DNA of 64,000 bases, taken from the NCBI GenBank assembly GCA_035650275.1, contig DASRHY010000305.1, forward strand, positions 1 to 64,000, written 5' to 3'. The notes beneath the pieces are model-generated. The model worked only from the letters and a program-made list of their open reading frames with translations. It had not been told where the DNA came from and ran no database searches. The DNA is from DASRHY01 sp035650275 (GTDB lineage: Bacteria > Actinomycetota > Actinomycetes > Propionibacteriales > Kribbellaceae). Below are positions 35,041 through 43,238 of this stretch, in pieces. Within the stretch, counting starts at the first letter, position 1, and each line of letters opens with the position of its first letter. The translations under genes and the position numbers were made by a program.

Positions 35041-37131
35041 TCAGGCCCGCGAGCGCCAGAGCAGCCAGACGAAGTACGGCGTACCGAGCAGCGCTGTCAC
35101 CAGCCCGGCGGGCACCTGGGCCGGTGCGATCGCGGTCCGGCCGAGCGTGTCGGCCAGGCTGACCAGCAGTGCGCCGAGCAGGATCGCGACCGGCAGCACC
35201 CGGGCATGCCGGCCGCCGACCAGCGCCCGGGCCGCGTGCGGCGCGACCAGCCCGACGAAGCCGACCACCCCTATCGCCGACACCGCGGCCGCGGTCAGCA
35301 GCGCGGAGCCGGCCAGCACCAGCAGCCGGGTGCGTTCCAGCCGTACGCCGAGCACCCGCGGCACGTCGTCATCCAGCGCGAGCAGGTCCAGGTCGCGGCG
35401 GTGCCGGGCGACCAGCGGAGTCACCAGCAGCAGCGCCAGCGCGACCGGGATCAGCTGCGGCAGGGTCCGGCCGTACGTCGACCCGGACAGCCAGGTCAGC
35501 GCCAGCGCCAGGTTCCAGGGGTCCGTGTAGATGATGATGAATGTGATCAGCGCGGTACCGCCGGACCACACCCCGATGCCGACCAACACCAGCCGGTCCG
35601 AGCTGAGCCCGCCGCGCCAGGAGATCAGGTACACCAGCGCGAACGCCACCAGCGCACCGGCCGCCGCGGCCGCCGTCAGCCACCAGATGCCGACGGTGGG
35701 TGCGAGCGTGATCACCAGGATTGCTCCCACCCCGGCGCCTCCGGTGATACCGAGCAGGCCGGGCTCGGCGAGCGGGTTGCGGCAGACCGCCTGGACCGCA
35801 GTACCGGCGACCGCGAGCGCCGCACCGGCGAGCGCCGCCGCGCCGACCCGCGGCAGCCGCTGGTCGAGCACGAACGTCACCGCCCGCCCGGACCGGCCGG
35901 TCAGCCAGTTCACGACATCGCCGAGCAGCACCCAGGTGTCACCCGCCAGAATGGCCAGCACCAGCGTGCCCGCGAGCATCACGGCCAGCACCGCCGTCAC
36001 GGTGACGAATGCGGCCCGGCCGCGCAGCCGGGTGGCGGCCTTCGCCGGTCGTTCGGCCGGGCCGCCGGTACCGAGCCGGCGAGCCAGCCAGACCAGCACG
36101 GTGGCGCCGACGAGCATCGTCACGATGCCGGTCGGGACGTCCACGCCGGCCTGGCCGCCGAGCGCCATCCGCAGCAGCACGTCCGAACCGATCACGACCA
36201 GTACGCCGGCCAGCCCGGCCGCCGGCAGCAGGACCCGGTGCCGCAGCAGGCCCGGCACCGCGGGCGCGATCAGCCGGACGGCCACCGGCGCGACCAGGCC
36301 GACGAACCCGATCGGTCCCGCGATCGTGACCGCGGCCGCGGCCAGCATCACCGCGGCCATGGTGGCGGCGATCCGGGTTCGCCGTACCGGTACGCCGAGC
36401 ACACTGGCGGTGTCGTCACCGAGTGCGAGGACGTCCAGCCGGGTGGCGAGCAGCATCGCCGCGATGATGCCGAGGGCAACGACCGGCGTCATCTGGGCGA
36501 CCGCGTCCAGGTCGGTCTGCACCAGGGTGCCGGCGCCCCAGGCGAAGATGCCGGCCGTCTCGGTCTGGAACAGCAGCAACAGCAGCGTGGTCAGCGAGCC
36601 GAGTGCGAGCGCGATCGCGGACCCGGCCAGGATCAGCCGGGCCGGCCCGGCGGCGCCGGCCGACGACAGCGCTAGCACCAGCACGGCGGCCGCCAGCCCG
36701 CCGGCGAACGCGATCCCTCCCGACGGCAGCACACCGAGCGACAACCCGAACGAGGCCGCGATCGTGACCGCGAGGTAGGCGCCGGCGTTCACGCCGAGCG
36801 TGTCCGGCGAGGCCAGCGGGTTCCTGGCCAGCGACTGCAGCACGGCACCGGCGATACCGAGCGCGACACCGACGAGGACCGCGGCCAGCAGCCGCGGCAG
36901 CCGAGACGCGACCAGCACCGCGGCCGCGTCCGTCTCGCCGGCACCACCCCCGGTGAGCAGCCGCAGCAGGTCCCCGGTGTCGACCGAGGACGTGCCCTGG
37001 GTCAGGTGCACGGCGGCCAGCAGCACCGCCGCCGTCGTACCGATGACGAAGACGCCGCCGACCCGGAGCCGGCGGACCGGCCGGGTGGCAGCGTCTTGCC
37101 GGCCCGCGTCCGGCGTGACCGTCTGGGTCAA
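35041..37131 (-). CDS. Fused double FecCD iron-siderophore permease
   Basis: A 696-residue permease made of two tandem FecCD domains (about residues 25-340 and 365-690), each with roughly ten helices. Each half repeats the family signatures: LARNPLASPDTLGVNAGA and CRNPLAEPGLLGITGGAG near the start, GPIGFVGLVAPVAVR and GVVGFVGLVAPHAAR for coupling to the ATPase. Fused permeases of this kind (FhuB-like) form the whole channel alone. The ATG at 37131 overlaps the binding-protein stop by 4 bases. It is the last gene of an ATPase, binding protein, permease operon under an IdeR-type box. Confidence 0.94.
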   Translation of the reverse strand: MTQTVTPDAGRQDAATRPVRRLRVGGVFVIGTTAAVLLAAVHLTQGTSSVDTGDLLRLLTGGGAGETDAAAVLVASRLPRLLAAVLVGVALGIAGAVLQSLARNPLASPDTLGVNAGAYLAVTIAASFGLSLGVLPSGGIAFAGGLAAAVLVLALSSAGAAGPARLILAGSAIALALGSLTTLLLLLFQTETAGIFAWGAGTLVQTDLDAVAQMTPVVALGIIAAMLLATRLDVLALGDDTASVLGVPVRRTRIAATMAAVMLAAAAVTIAGPIGFVGLVAPVAVRLIAPAVPGLLRHRVLLPAAGLAGVLVVIGSDVLLRMALGGQAGVDVPTGIVTMLVGATVLVWLARRLGTGGPAERPAKAATRLRGRAAFVTVTAVLAVMLAGTLVLAILAGDTWVLLGDVVNWLTGRSGRAVTFVLDQRLPRVGAAALAGAALAVAGTAVQAVCRNPLAEPGLLGITGGAGVGAILVITLAPTVGIWWLTAAAAAGALVAFALVYLISWRGGLSSDRLVLVGIGVWSGGTALITFIIIYTDPWNLALALTWLSGSTYGRTLPQLIPVALALLLVTPLVARHRRDLDLLALDDDVPRVLGVRLERTRLLVLAGSALLTAAAVSAIGVVGFVGLVAPHAARALVGGRHARVLPVAILLGALLVSLADTLGRTAIAPAQVPAGLVTALLGTPYFVWLLWRSRA

Positions 37132-38108
37132 GAGGTGAGTGCCTTGACCGTTGCGTCGATGAACTGCTCGGTCGACTTCGGGCCGCCGAACATCCAGACG
37201 CCGTCCGGCAGCCGGTACACGGTGCCGGCCTTCACGAACGGCAGGCCCTTCCAGATCGCATTGCCGGCCAGGTCGCCGCCGAACACGTCACCGCCGTCGG
37301 TGGTCGACGCGATGTAGAGGAAGTTCACGTTCCCGAGCTTGGTCAGGCCCTCGATGTCGGTCTGGGCGAGCCCGTAGTTCGGGTCGCCCGCTGCCGTCCA
37401 GCCGTTCTTCAGGCCCATCTCGGTGCCGACGGCACCCAGCAGTGAGCCGGTGGAGAACATCCGGATCGAGATCGTGCTGCCCTGCTTGTACCCGTCGGCC
37501 ATCGTGAACTGCCGGCCGGCCTTGCCCGCGGCGGCGATCTTCTCCTTGCCCTCGGCAAGTTTCTTGTCGAACGACGCCAGCGCGGAGGTGGCCTGCTCGC
37601 TCTTGCCGACCGCCTTGCCGATCAGCTCGATGTTGGTCCGCATCTGACCGATCGCGTTGCTGGCGTCGGCACCGCGCACCACCAGCACCGGCACCTGCTT
37701 CTCCAGCTGCGCGATGGTCGCCGGGGTCTCGTCGGTCGTCACGATCACCAGGTCCGGGTCGAGCCCGACGATGGCCTCGACGCTGGCCTCGCCCCGGGTA
37801 CCGACATCCTTCACCTCGGGCGTGAGCTTCTCCGCGGTGACCCAGGTGGTGTAGCCCTTGGTGTCCGCGACACCGACCGGCATCACGCCGAGCGTGACCA
37901 GGTTCTCCACCACGCCCCACTCCAACCCGACCACCTTGGTCGCCGGCGCGGGCAGCCCGATCGTCTTGTTGCGGGCGTCGGTGACGCTGACCGGCTGGGC
38001 GGCGACGCTGCTCTCCTGGGCGGCCGGCTCGGTCGGCTCGGTGGTGCCGCACGCCGTGAGTGCGACAGCGAGGGTCGCGACGGCGGCCGCGAGTCGGGCT
38101 GTTCTCAT
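37128..38108 (-). CDS. Iron-siderophore ABC transporter substrate-binding lipoprotein
   Basis: A 326-residue class III periplasmic-binding-type lipoprotein. The signal peptide ends in LTAC with lipobox Cys20. Two lobes follow, with VVGLEWGVVENLVTLGVMP and VEAIVGLDPDLVIV, which are typical of Fe3+-siderophore binders. Lipid-anchored outside the membrane, it would deliver a ferric siderophore to the fused permease. Siderophore identity is not readable. ATG 38108 follows AACAGACAGAGGTCGATCC. It lies 29 bases after the ATPase gene. Confidence 0.93.
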   Translation of the reverse strand: MRTARLAAAVATLAVALTACGTTEPTEPAAQESSVAAQPVSVTDARNKTIGLPAPATKVVGLEWGVVENLVTLGVMPVGVADTKGYTTWVTAEKLTPEVKDVGTRGEASVEAIVGLDPDLVIVTTDETPATIAQLEKQVPVLVVRGADASNAIGQMRTNIELIGKAVGKSEQATSALASFDKKLAEGKEKIAAAGKAGRQFTMADGYKQGSTISIRMFSTGSLLGAVGTEMGLKNGWTAAGDPNYGLAQTDIEGLTKLGNVNFLYIASTTDGGDVFGGDLAGNAIWKGLPFVKAGTVYRLPDGVWMFGGPKSTEQFIDATVKALTS

Positions 38109-38137
38109 ACTGGATCGACCTCTGTCTGTTGGGATGG

Positions 38138-38962
38138 TCAGGCCTTGCTGGCCTGTCGTTCGGTGTGGCGGCCGATCGGCTGGGTGGTCAGCAGACCGGT
38201 GACCGGATCGGTGAACACGTCGATCCGGATCCCGTAGGTGTCGGTGAGCGCATCGGCCTCGAGCACCTCGGCGGGCGGGCCGCTGGCACGTACCCGGCCA
38301 CCGTCCAGCAGCACCACCTGGTCGGCGACCGCGGCCGCCTGGTTCAGGTCGTGCAGTACGACGCCGACCGCGACCCCGTGCTCGTCGGCGAGATCGCGGA
38401 CCAGGTCGAGGATCTCCACCTGGTAGCGCAGGTCCAGGAAGGTGGTCGGCTCGTCCAGCAGCAGTACGCCGGTGTCCTGCGCGATGCAGGTGGCGAGCCA
38501 GACCCGCTGCAGCTCACCGCCGGACAGCTCGTCCACGCTGCGGTCCGCCATCGGACTCACCCCGGTGACCCGCATCGCGTGTTCGATGGCGTCGGCGCCG
38601 TCCGGGTCCTCGTGTCGCCAGCGGCCGCGGTACGGGTGGCGGCCGTAGCCGACCACGTCCCGCACGCTCACTCCCCCGGGCGTCGGCCGGCTCTGGCTCA
38701 GCAGCGTCACCAAGCGGGCGAAGGCCTTCGCGGACAGGTCGAGCGCGGTACGTCCGTCCGGCAGCAGCACCTGTCCGGCATCCGGGCGGTGCAGCCGGGC
38801 CAGCGCCCGCAGCAGCGTGGACTTGCCGCTCCCGTTCGGCCCGACCAGGGCGGTGACCCGGCCGGCCTCGACCCGGACGGATGCACCGGCCACGACCTGG
38901 ACGCCGTGGTACCCGAGGTGCAGGTCCTCGCCGGACAGTCCCGCCCTCTCCGCCTCACGCAT
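38138..38962 (-). CDS. Iron-siderophore ABC transporter ATP-binding protein
   Basis: A 274-residue FecE/FepC-type ATPase. Walker A GPNGSGKST lies at residues 41-49, the Q loop near Gln90, the signature LSGGE at 146-150, Walker B VLLLDEPT with Asp170-Glu171, and the switch His in VLHDLNQAA. It powers the fused permease. First gene of the operon. The ATG at 38962 lies four bases from an IdeR/DtxR box, so iron-replete cells should shut it off. The divergent amidohydrolase begins only 54 bases away. Confidence 0.94.
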   Translation of the reverse strand: MREAERAGLSGEDLHLGYHGVQVVAGASVRVEAGRVTALVGPNGSGKSTLLRALARLHRPDAGQVLLPDGRTALDLSAKAFARLVTLLSQSRPTPGGVSVRDVVGYGRHPYRGRWRHEDPDGADAIEHAMRVTGVSPMADRSVDELSGGELQRVWLATCIAQDTGVLLLDEPTTFLDLRYQVEILDLVRDLADEHGVAVGVVLHDLNQAAAVADQVVLLDGGRVRASGPPAEVLEADALTDTYGIRIDVFTDPVTGLLTTQPIGRHTERQASKA

Positions 38963-38966
38963 GGCA

Positions 38967-38985
38967 GAAGGATAGCCTTACCTAA
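38967..38985. promoter_or_regulatory. IdeR/DtxR iron box
   Basis: Read on the minus strand, TTAGGTAAGGCTATCCTTC matches the IdeR/DmdR consensus TTAGGTTAGGCTAACCTAA at 15 of 19 positions, including the TTAGGT-AGGCTA-CCT core. It lies between the ATPase and the divergent amidohydrolase, five bases from the ATPase ATG. It fits iron-dependent repression of the siderophore uptake operon. Confidence 0.82.
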
Positions 38986-39016
38986 GTTGATGGCAAGGCC
39001 AGCTACTCTCGGCTCC

Positions 39017-39907
39017 ATGCCTGGTACGCCGCCCCCGGATGAGACCGCACAGGTGACCGCGTTCTGGCGCGACCTCGGGCTGCCCGGACTGGTCGACGTG
39101 CACACGCACTTCATGCCGGCCCGGGTGCTGGACAAGGTCTGGGCCTACTTCGACCAGGTCGGTCCGCTCACCGGCCGGGCCTGGCCGATCGCCTACCGCG
39201 CGGACGAGAACGCCCGGCTGGAGCAGCTGCGCGGCTTCGGCGTGCGGGCGTTCACGTCGATGCTCTACCCGCACAAGCCCGACATGGCAGCCTGGCTGAA
39301 CGCCTGGGCCGCCGACTTCGCCGCGCGGACGCCGGACTGCTTGCGCACGGCAACGTTCTTCCCGGAGCCGGAGGCGAAACGGTACGTCGCCGACGCGATC
39401 GAGTCCGGGACGCGGGTGTTCAAGGCCCACCTCCAGGTCGGGGCCTACGACCCCGGCGACTCTGCCCTGACACCGGTCTGGGGCGCGCTGCAGGACGCGG
39501 CCGTGCCGGTCGTCGTACATTGCGGGTCCGGTCCGTACCCCGGTGCGTTCACCGGGCCAGGGCCGATCGGCGCCGTACTGGCCCGCTTCCCGCGGCTGCG
39601 GCTGATCGTGGCGCACATGGGTCTGCCCGAGTACACCGACTTCCTCGACCTCGCCTCCCGGTACGACGAGGTGCGCCTGGACACCACGATGGCGTTCACC
39701 GACTTCGTCGAGGAGACGACGCCGTTCCCCGCCTCGGCGCGGCCCCTGCTGCTCGACCTGCAGGAGCGGATCCTGCTCGGCACCGACTTCCCGAACATCC
39801 CGTACCCGTACGTGCACCAGCTAGAGTCCCTGGCCCGGCTCGACCTCGGCGACGACTGGCTCCGCGCCGTCTGCCACCACAACGCCACCCGCCTCTTCAC
39901 CCTGTAG
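39017..39907 (+). CDS. Amidohydrolase-2 family metal hydrolase
   Basis: A 296-residue TIM-barrel amidohydrolase. Metal ligands are seen in DVHTHFMP (His-x-His), VVHCGSGPYP, IVAHMGLPEY and LGTDFPNIPYP (Asp). The family includes decarboxylases and lactone hydrolases related to ACMSD. Substrate unknown. ATG 39017 gives MPGTPPPDETAQ; the longer open frame upstream runs through the IdeR box and is rejected. It is divergent from the iron operon with a 54-base gap, so it may respond to the same box. Confidence 0.87.
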   Translation: MPGTPPPDETAQVTAFWRDLGLPGLVDVHTHFMPARVLDKVWAYFDQVGPLTGRAWPIAYRADENARLEQLRGFGVRAFTSMLYPHKPDMAAWLNAWAADFAARTPDCLRTATFFPEPEAKRYVADAIESGTRVFKAHLQVGAYDPGDSALTPVWGALQDAAVPVVVHCGSGPYPGAFTGPGPIGAVLARFPRLRLIVAHMGLPEYTDFLDLASRYDEVRLDTTMAFTDFVEETTPFPASARPLLLDLQERILLGTDFPNIPYPYVHQLESLARLDLGDDWLRAVCHHNATRLFTL

Positions 39908-39914
39908 CTCACTC

Positions 39915-40040
39915 CCCGTAACAACACGCCGCCGCCGGGCCAGCGGCACGGCGTGTCGGTACGGGAGGTGGGGTGGTGGGTCTCGACCTCCCGTAGGGAC
40001 ACGCCGCGCCCGGGCCAGCAGGACGGCGTGTCCGTACGGG
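39915..40040. repeat. Two tandem copies of a 51-base hairpin repeat
   Basis: Copy 1 has arms 39915-39931 and 39949-39965; copy 2 has arms 39990-40006 and 40024-40040. The 17-bp stems have two and one mismatches, with loops of about 17 bases containing CGGGCCAGC. The copies are 75 bases apart, both read CCCGTA...ACACGCCG and CGGCGTGTC...TACGGG, and both are followed by a G-rich stretch. They sit in the 159-base gap after the amidohydrolase stop. REP-like palindromic repeats that may also terminate transcription. Confidence 0.68.
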
Positions 40041-40066
40041 CAGTGGGGCTGTCCTAGGCTGAGGGG

Positions 40067-40501
40067 GTGCAGGAGGAGGAGGTCCATGACAGTCCGCAGG
40101 ACTGGGTGGCTCGGCACATCGAGGAGTTCCTCGCTACCGACGGGCTGAGCCGGGGCGCACGGCGGCGGTTGCTGCTGACCACCCGGGGGCGGCGGACCGG
40201 CAAGCTGCGGCGGACCGCGCTCTACTACTGGGCCGACGGGCCGGACCGCTGGTTCGTGGTCGGCTCCAACGGCGGCTCGGCCAAGCACCCCGCCTGGTAC
40301 CTGAACCTGACCGCCGACCCGCACGTGACCGTGCAGATCGGCCCGGAAGTGTTCCGCGCCGTGGCCAGCACGGTGACCGGTGACGAGCGGGCCCGGATGT
40401 GGAAGGTCGTGACCGACCACATGTCGGCGTACGAGAGCTTCGAACGCAAGACCAGACGCGAGATCCCGGTCGTGGTCCTCACCCGCGGGCCAGCCGACTG
40501 A
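40067..40501 (+). CDS. Deazaflavin (F420)-dependent nitroreductase-family protein
   Basis: A 144-residue split-barrel protein of the DDN/DUF385 family, which uses reduced F420 to act on quinones or other acceptors. Family marks are LLLTTRGRRTGKLRRTALYYW, FVVGSNGGSAKHPAWYLNL and PHVTVQIGPEVF, with the phosphate-binding Arg/Lys of GRRTGKLRR. Start GTG 40067 has no clear ribosome site. It stands alone and converges with the VOC gene four bases away. Confidence 0.88.
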   Translation: MQEEEVHDSPQDWVARHIEEFLATDGLSRGARRRLLLTTRGRRTGKLRRTALYYWADGPDRWFVVGSNGGSAKHPAWYLNLTADPHVTVQIGPEVFRAVASTVTGDERARMWKVVTDHMSAYESFERKTRREIPVVVLTRGPAD

Positions 40502-40504
40502 CCA

Positions 40505-40996
40505 CTACAGGACCTTGTTGCCGTACATCTCTCCCAGCGGGTCCGCGATCAGCTCGACCCGGGCGCCGTCCGGGTCCTTGAAGTACACCGAGGTGCCGCT
40601 CTCCTCGAGGTACTCCACGCCTGCGTCGTCGAGCCTCCCCTTCAGCCGCGCCCACTTCTGCGGCTCCACCGAGATCGCGAGATGGTGCAGACCGCCGAGC
40701 ACCTCGGCGTACGGGCCCAGATCGAGACCGGGGAAGTCGAAGAACGCGAGCAGGTTTCCGTGGCCGATGTCGAAGAAGAAGTGGTTCGAGCCCTTGTAGT
40801 CGCGGTTCTCGAAGATCTCCGTCAGCGGGAACTCGAGCACGCCTTGGTAGAAGCGCACCGTCTGCTCGACGTTCGAGGACAGCAGCGCGACGTGGTGCAC
40901 CCCGCGGGCGGACGACGCGGGCCCGTCCGCCTGCAGGTAGGCCTCGCGGATCCTGTCCCGTTCGGCCTCGATCGCGGCCAGGTCGATGTCGGTCAT
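40505..40996 (-). CDS. VOC family (glyoxalase-like) protein
   Basis: A 163-residue vicinal-oxygen-chelate protein with one pair of beta-alpha-beta-beta-beta units. The metal ligands are likely His34/His35 (GVHHVALL), His in LHHLAISV and Glu in ARVELIADP. A helical N-terminal stretch of about 30 residues precedes the fold. Members are dioxygenases, lyases or isomerases. It follows the mycothiol-dependent isomerase gene by 28 bases on the same strand, so both may serve one catabolic step. ATG 40996 follows GAGGGGACTGCCGCTG. Confidence 0.88.
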   Translation of the reverse strand: MTDIDLAAIEAERDRIREAYLQADGPASSARGVHHVALLSSNVEQTVRFYQGVLEFPLTEIFENRDYKGSNHFFFDIGHGNLLAFFDFPGLDLGPYAEVLGGLHHLAISVEPQKWARLKGRLDDAGVEYLEESGTSVYFKDPDGARVELIADPLGEMYGNKVL

Positions 40997-41024
40997 CAGC
41001 GGCAGTCCCCTCTCACTCGGGCGG

Positions 41025-41843
41025 TCAGATCCGGAAGAACAGGTTCAGGTAGCGGTCCGCGAGCGCACGGTCGCCGCGGATCGTGCCGGCGTTGCTGCGC
41101 CCGAACGCGGTCAGCACGAAGCTCCCCGGGTCGAACTCGATCAGCGTCGCGTCGTCGCCGATCGCGCCCGGCTCGTACGACATGCCGTCCGGCCCGACGC
41201 TGACCCGGGTGTCGCCGGCGTTCGGCCCGCTGGTCACCCGGATGCCGATCTCGCACGGTTCGGCGGCCGGATCCGGGGTGGTGGTGTACTTCCACAGCAC
41301 GAACATGAACGGCGTCAGCACGTCGGCGGCCTCACCGGTCAGCCCGTGCGCGCGGCCGGTGCCCTGCCGGACATCCCACGAGTGCACGCCGTAGTCCATC
41401 AGCTGGAAGGCCGGGAAGAAGAAGGCCGGCAGCGGACCCATGTAGAAATGCGGCACGGTGAGACCGCCCCAGTCGTCCGGCCCGAGCGCGTCGAAGATCT
41501 CCATCGCCTTGTCGAAGTCGCCGCGCAGCCGTTCCACCAGCTCGCCGCGCGGGACGGTCCGCAGCGCCTGGGCCTGCGCGTCGACCCGCTTGGCCATCCC
41601 CGGCAGCCCCCACGGAGGGTCCACCTCGGTGCCGCTGCGGGCGGCGTCGAAGGCGACGAAGTACGCCTCGGTGGTGTCGACGATGTGCGCCACCACATCC
41701 CTTACCTGCCAGTGCCCGGCCCCGGTCGGCGCCTGCCAGGTCTCGTCGTTGTCGACCAGCTCGAAGAACTGCTCGGCCTCTCGGCGTACGACGCGCAGCA
41801 CTGTGTCCTTGCCGTCGTACGTCATCGCGTTCCAGCTGCTCAT
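41025..41843 (-). CDS. Mycothiol-dependent maleylpyruvate-isomerase-family protein
   Basis: A 272-residue DinB-like metal enzyme. The N-terminal helical bundle holds the metal ligands in GHWQVRDVVAHIVD and DYGHSWDV-like VHSWDVRQG, and a C-terminal SCP2-like beta domain follows (about residues 185-272). Homologues isomerise maleylpyruvate with mycothiol or transfer thiols. ATG 41843 follows GGAGGAAGGAC, a strong site; the open frame above it to 42098 is non-coding. With the VOC gene downstream and P450 upstream it forms a minus-strand catabolic-looking set. Confidence 0.88.
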   Translation of the reverse strand: MSSWNAMTYDGKDTVLRVVRREAEQFFELVDNDETWQAPTGAGHWQVRDVVAHIVDTTEAYFVAFDAARSGTEVDPPWGLPGMAKRVDAQAQALRTVPRGELVERLRGDFDKAMEIFDALGPDDWGGLTVPHFYMGPLPAFFFPAFQLMDYGVHSWDVRQGTGRAHGLTGEAADVLTPFMFVLWKYTTTPDPAAEPCEIGIRVTSGPNAGDTRVSVGPDGMSYEPGAIGDDATLIEFDPGSFVLTAFGRSNAGTIRGDRALADRYLNLFFRI

Positions 41844-41985
41844 GTCCTTCCTCCCTCGCGCCCTACGAGGTGGGTGGGTTGCGAGCGGACGCCCCCGAGA
41901 TCCGCGGGTGCCGGCGCCGGCAGGTTCGCGCCTGCAGTCGTTCAACTTTGCACTGTCAGACTGTACGCCGACCGAGCCCGGGTAG

Positions 41986-43236
41986 TCAGTGCCGAGGGGT
42001 CGGCCGGAACCGGACCGGGAGGCGCTTGATCCCGGCGATGAAGTTCGACTGCATCCGCTCCACGGGGCCGGCCTGCTCCATCTCGGGCATCCGGGCAAGG
42101 ACCTCGCTGAGCAGATGCGAGAGCTGCAGCCGGGCGAAGCCGGCGCCGAGGCAGACGTGCGGCCCGAACCCGAACGACACGTGGTCGTTCGGCGATCGCC
42201 CGACGTCGAACACGTCCGGGTCCGCGAACACCTGCGGATCCCGGTTCGCGGCCGGGTAGTAGACCACCACCTTGTCGCCGGCCCGGATCCGCGCGCCGCG
42301 CAGCTCGATGTCGCGGGTCGCGGTCCGGCGGAAGTGGATCACCGGCGGGCAGTACCGCAGGATCTCCTCGACCGCGGACGGCATCAGCCCCGGGTCGTCC
42401 AGCAGCCGCCGGCGTTGGTCCGGATGCTCGATCAGCGCGAGTACGCCGGCCGGGATCGCACTGCGGGTGGTGTCGTTGCCGGCCACCGAGAGCAGGAAGA
42501 AGAACAGCTCGAACTCTTCGTCGGTGAGCCTGCGGCCGTCGACCTCGGCATGCACCAGGGTGGTGATCAGATCGTCCGCCGGGTACCGCCGCTTGTGCTC
42601 GGCCAGCTCGTGGGCGTAGTCGAACATGTCCTGCAACGCGACCCGGCTGCGCGGGTTGACCTTCGCCCCGTCGTCCGGGGACGCGGCGAACTCGTCGTCC
42701 TGGTAGCCGATGACCCGGTTCGCCCACGCGAACATCAGGTGCCGGTCCCGCTCGGGCACGCCCATGATCTCCGAGAGCGTGACCAGCGGCAGCTCGTCCG
42801 CGACGTCTGCGGCGAAGTCGCACTCGCCGCGCTCGCACACCTCGTCCACCAGCGCGATCGCGCGGCGCTGGATCATCTCCGAGAACCGCCCGACCCGCGC
42901 CGGGCTGAACGCGCCGGACACGGTACGGCGCAGCCGGTTGTGCACCGGCGGGTCCATGTTCAGCATCATCTGCCGGGTGAAGTCGAGGTCCTCCGGCGGC
43001 GGGTCGCGCAGCTGGGTGCAGCCGGCCCAGGCCGAGAACACCTCGGGCGTACGGCTGACGTGGCGCACGTCGTCGTACCGGGTGACCGCCCAGAAGCCAG
43101 GCCCTGCCGGCCAGCCCAGCACGCTCGGCTCCGGCTGCCACGACACCGGCTCGGTCGACCGGAGCAGCGCGAACACGTCGTACGGGATGCCGGCGGCGTA
43201 GACGCGCGGGTCGAAGACGTCGATGGCCGGCTGCAC
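41986..43236 (-). CDS. Cytochrome P450
   Basis: A 416-residue soluble bacterial P450. The I-helix oxygen-binding motif is AGNDTTR, the K-helix ExxR is in EEILRYCPP, and the haem loop FGFGPHVCLGAG gives proximal Cys362. NMDPPVHNRLRR and GVPERDRHLMFAWANRV resemble the CYP142/CYP125-like sterol or aliphatic hydroxylases of actinobacteria, but the substrate is not assigned. Start GTG 43236 lies two bases after the stop of the 590-residue protein (TGACCGTG), so translation is coupled. Needs an unseen ferredoxin partner. Confidence 0.95.
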   Translation of the reverse strand: MQPAIDVFDPRVYAAGIPYDVFALLRSTEPVSWQPEPSVLGWPAGPGFWAVTRYDDVRHVSRTPEVFSAWAGCTQLRDPPPEDLDFTRQMMLNMDPPVHNRLRRTVSGAFSPARVGRFSEMIQRRAIALVDEVCERGECDFAADVADELPLVTLSEIMGVPERDRHLMFAWANRVIGYQDDEFAASPDDGAKVNPRSRVALQDMFDYAHELAEHKRRYPADDLITTLVHAEVDGRRLTDEEFELFFFLLSVAGNDTTRSAIPAGVLALIEHPDQRRRLLDDPGLMPSAVEEILRYCPPVIHFRRTATRDIELRGARIRAGDKVVVYYPAANRDPQVFADPDVFDVGRSPNDHVSFGFGPHVCLGAGFARLQLSHLLSEVLARMPEMEQAGPVERMQSNFIAGIKRLPVRFRPTPRH

Positions 43237-43238
43237 GG

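Noticed and set aside
39908..40066. Small non-coding RNA gene
   Set aside because: The hairpins are tandem near-identical copies, better explained as REP-like repeats; no promoter is seen.
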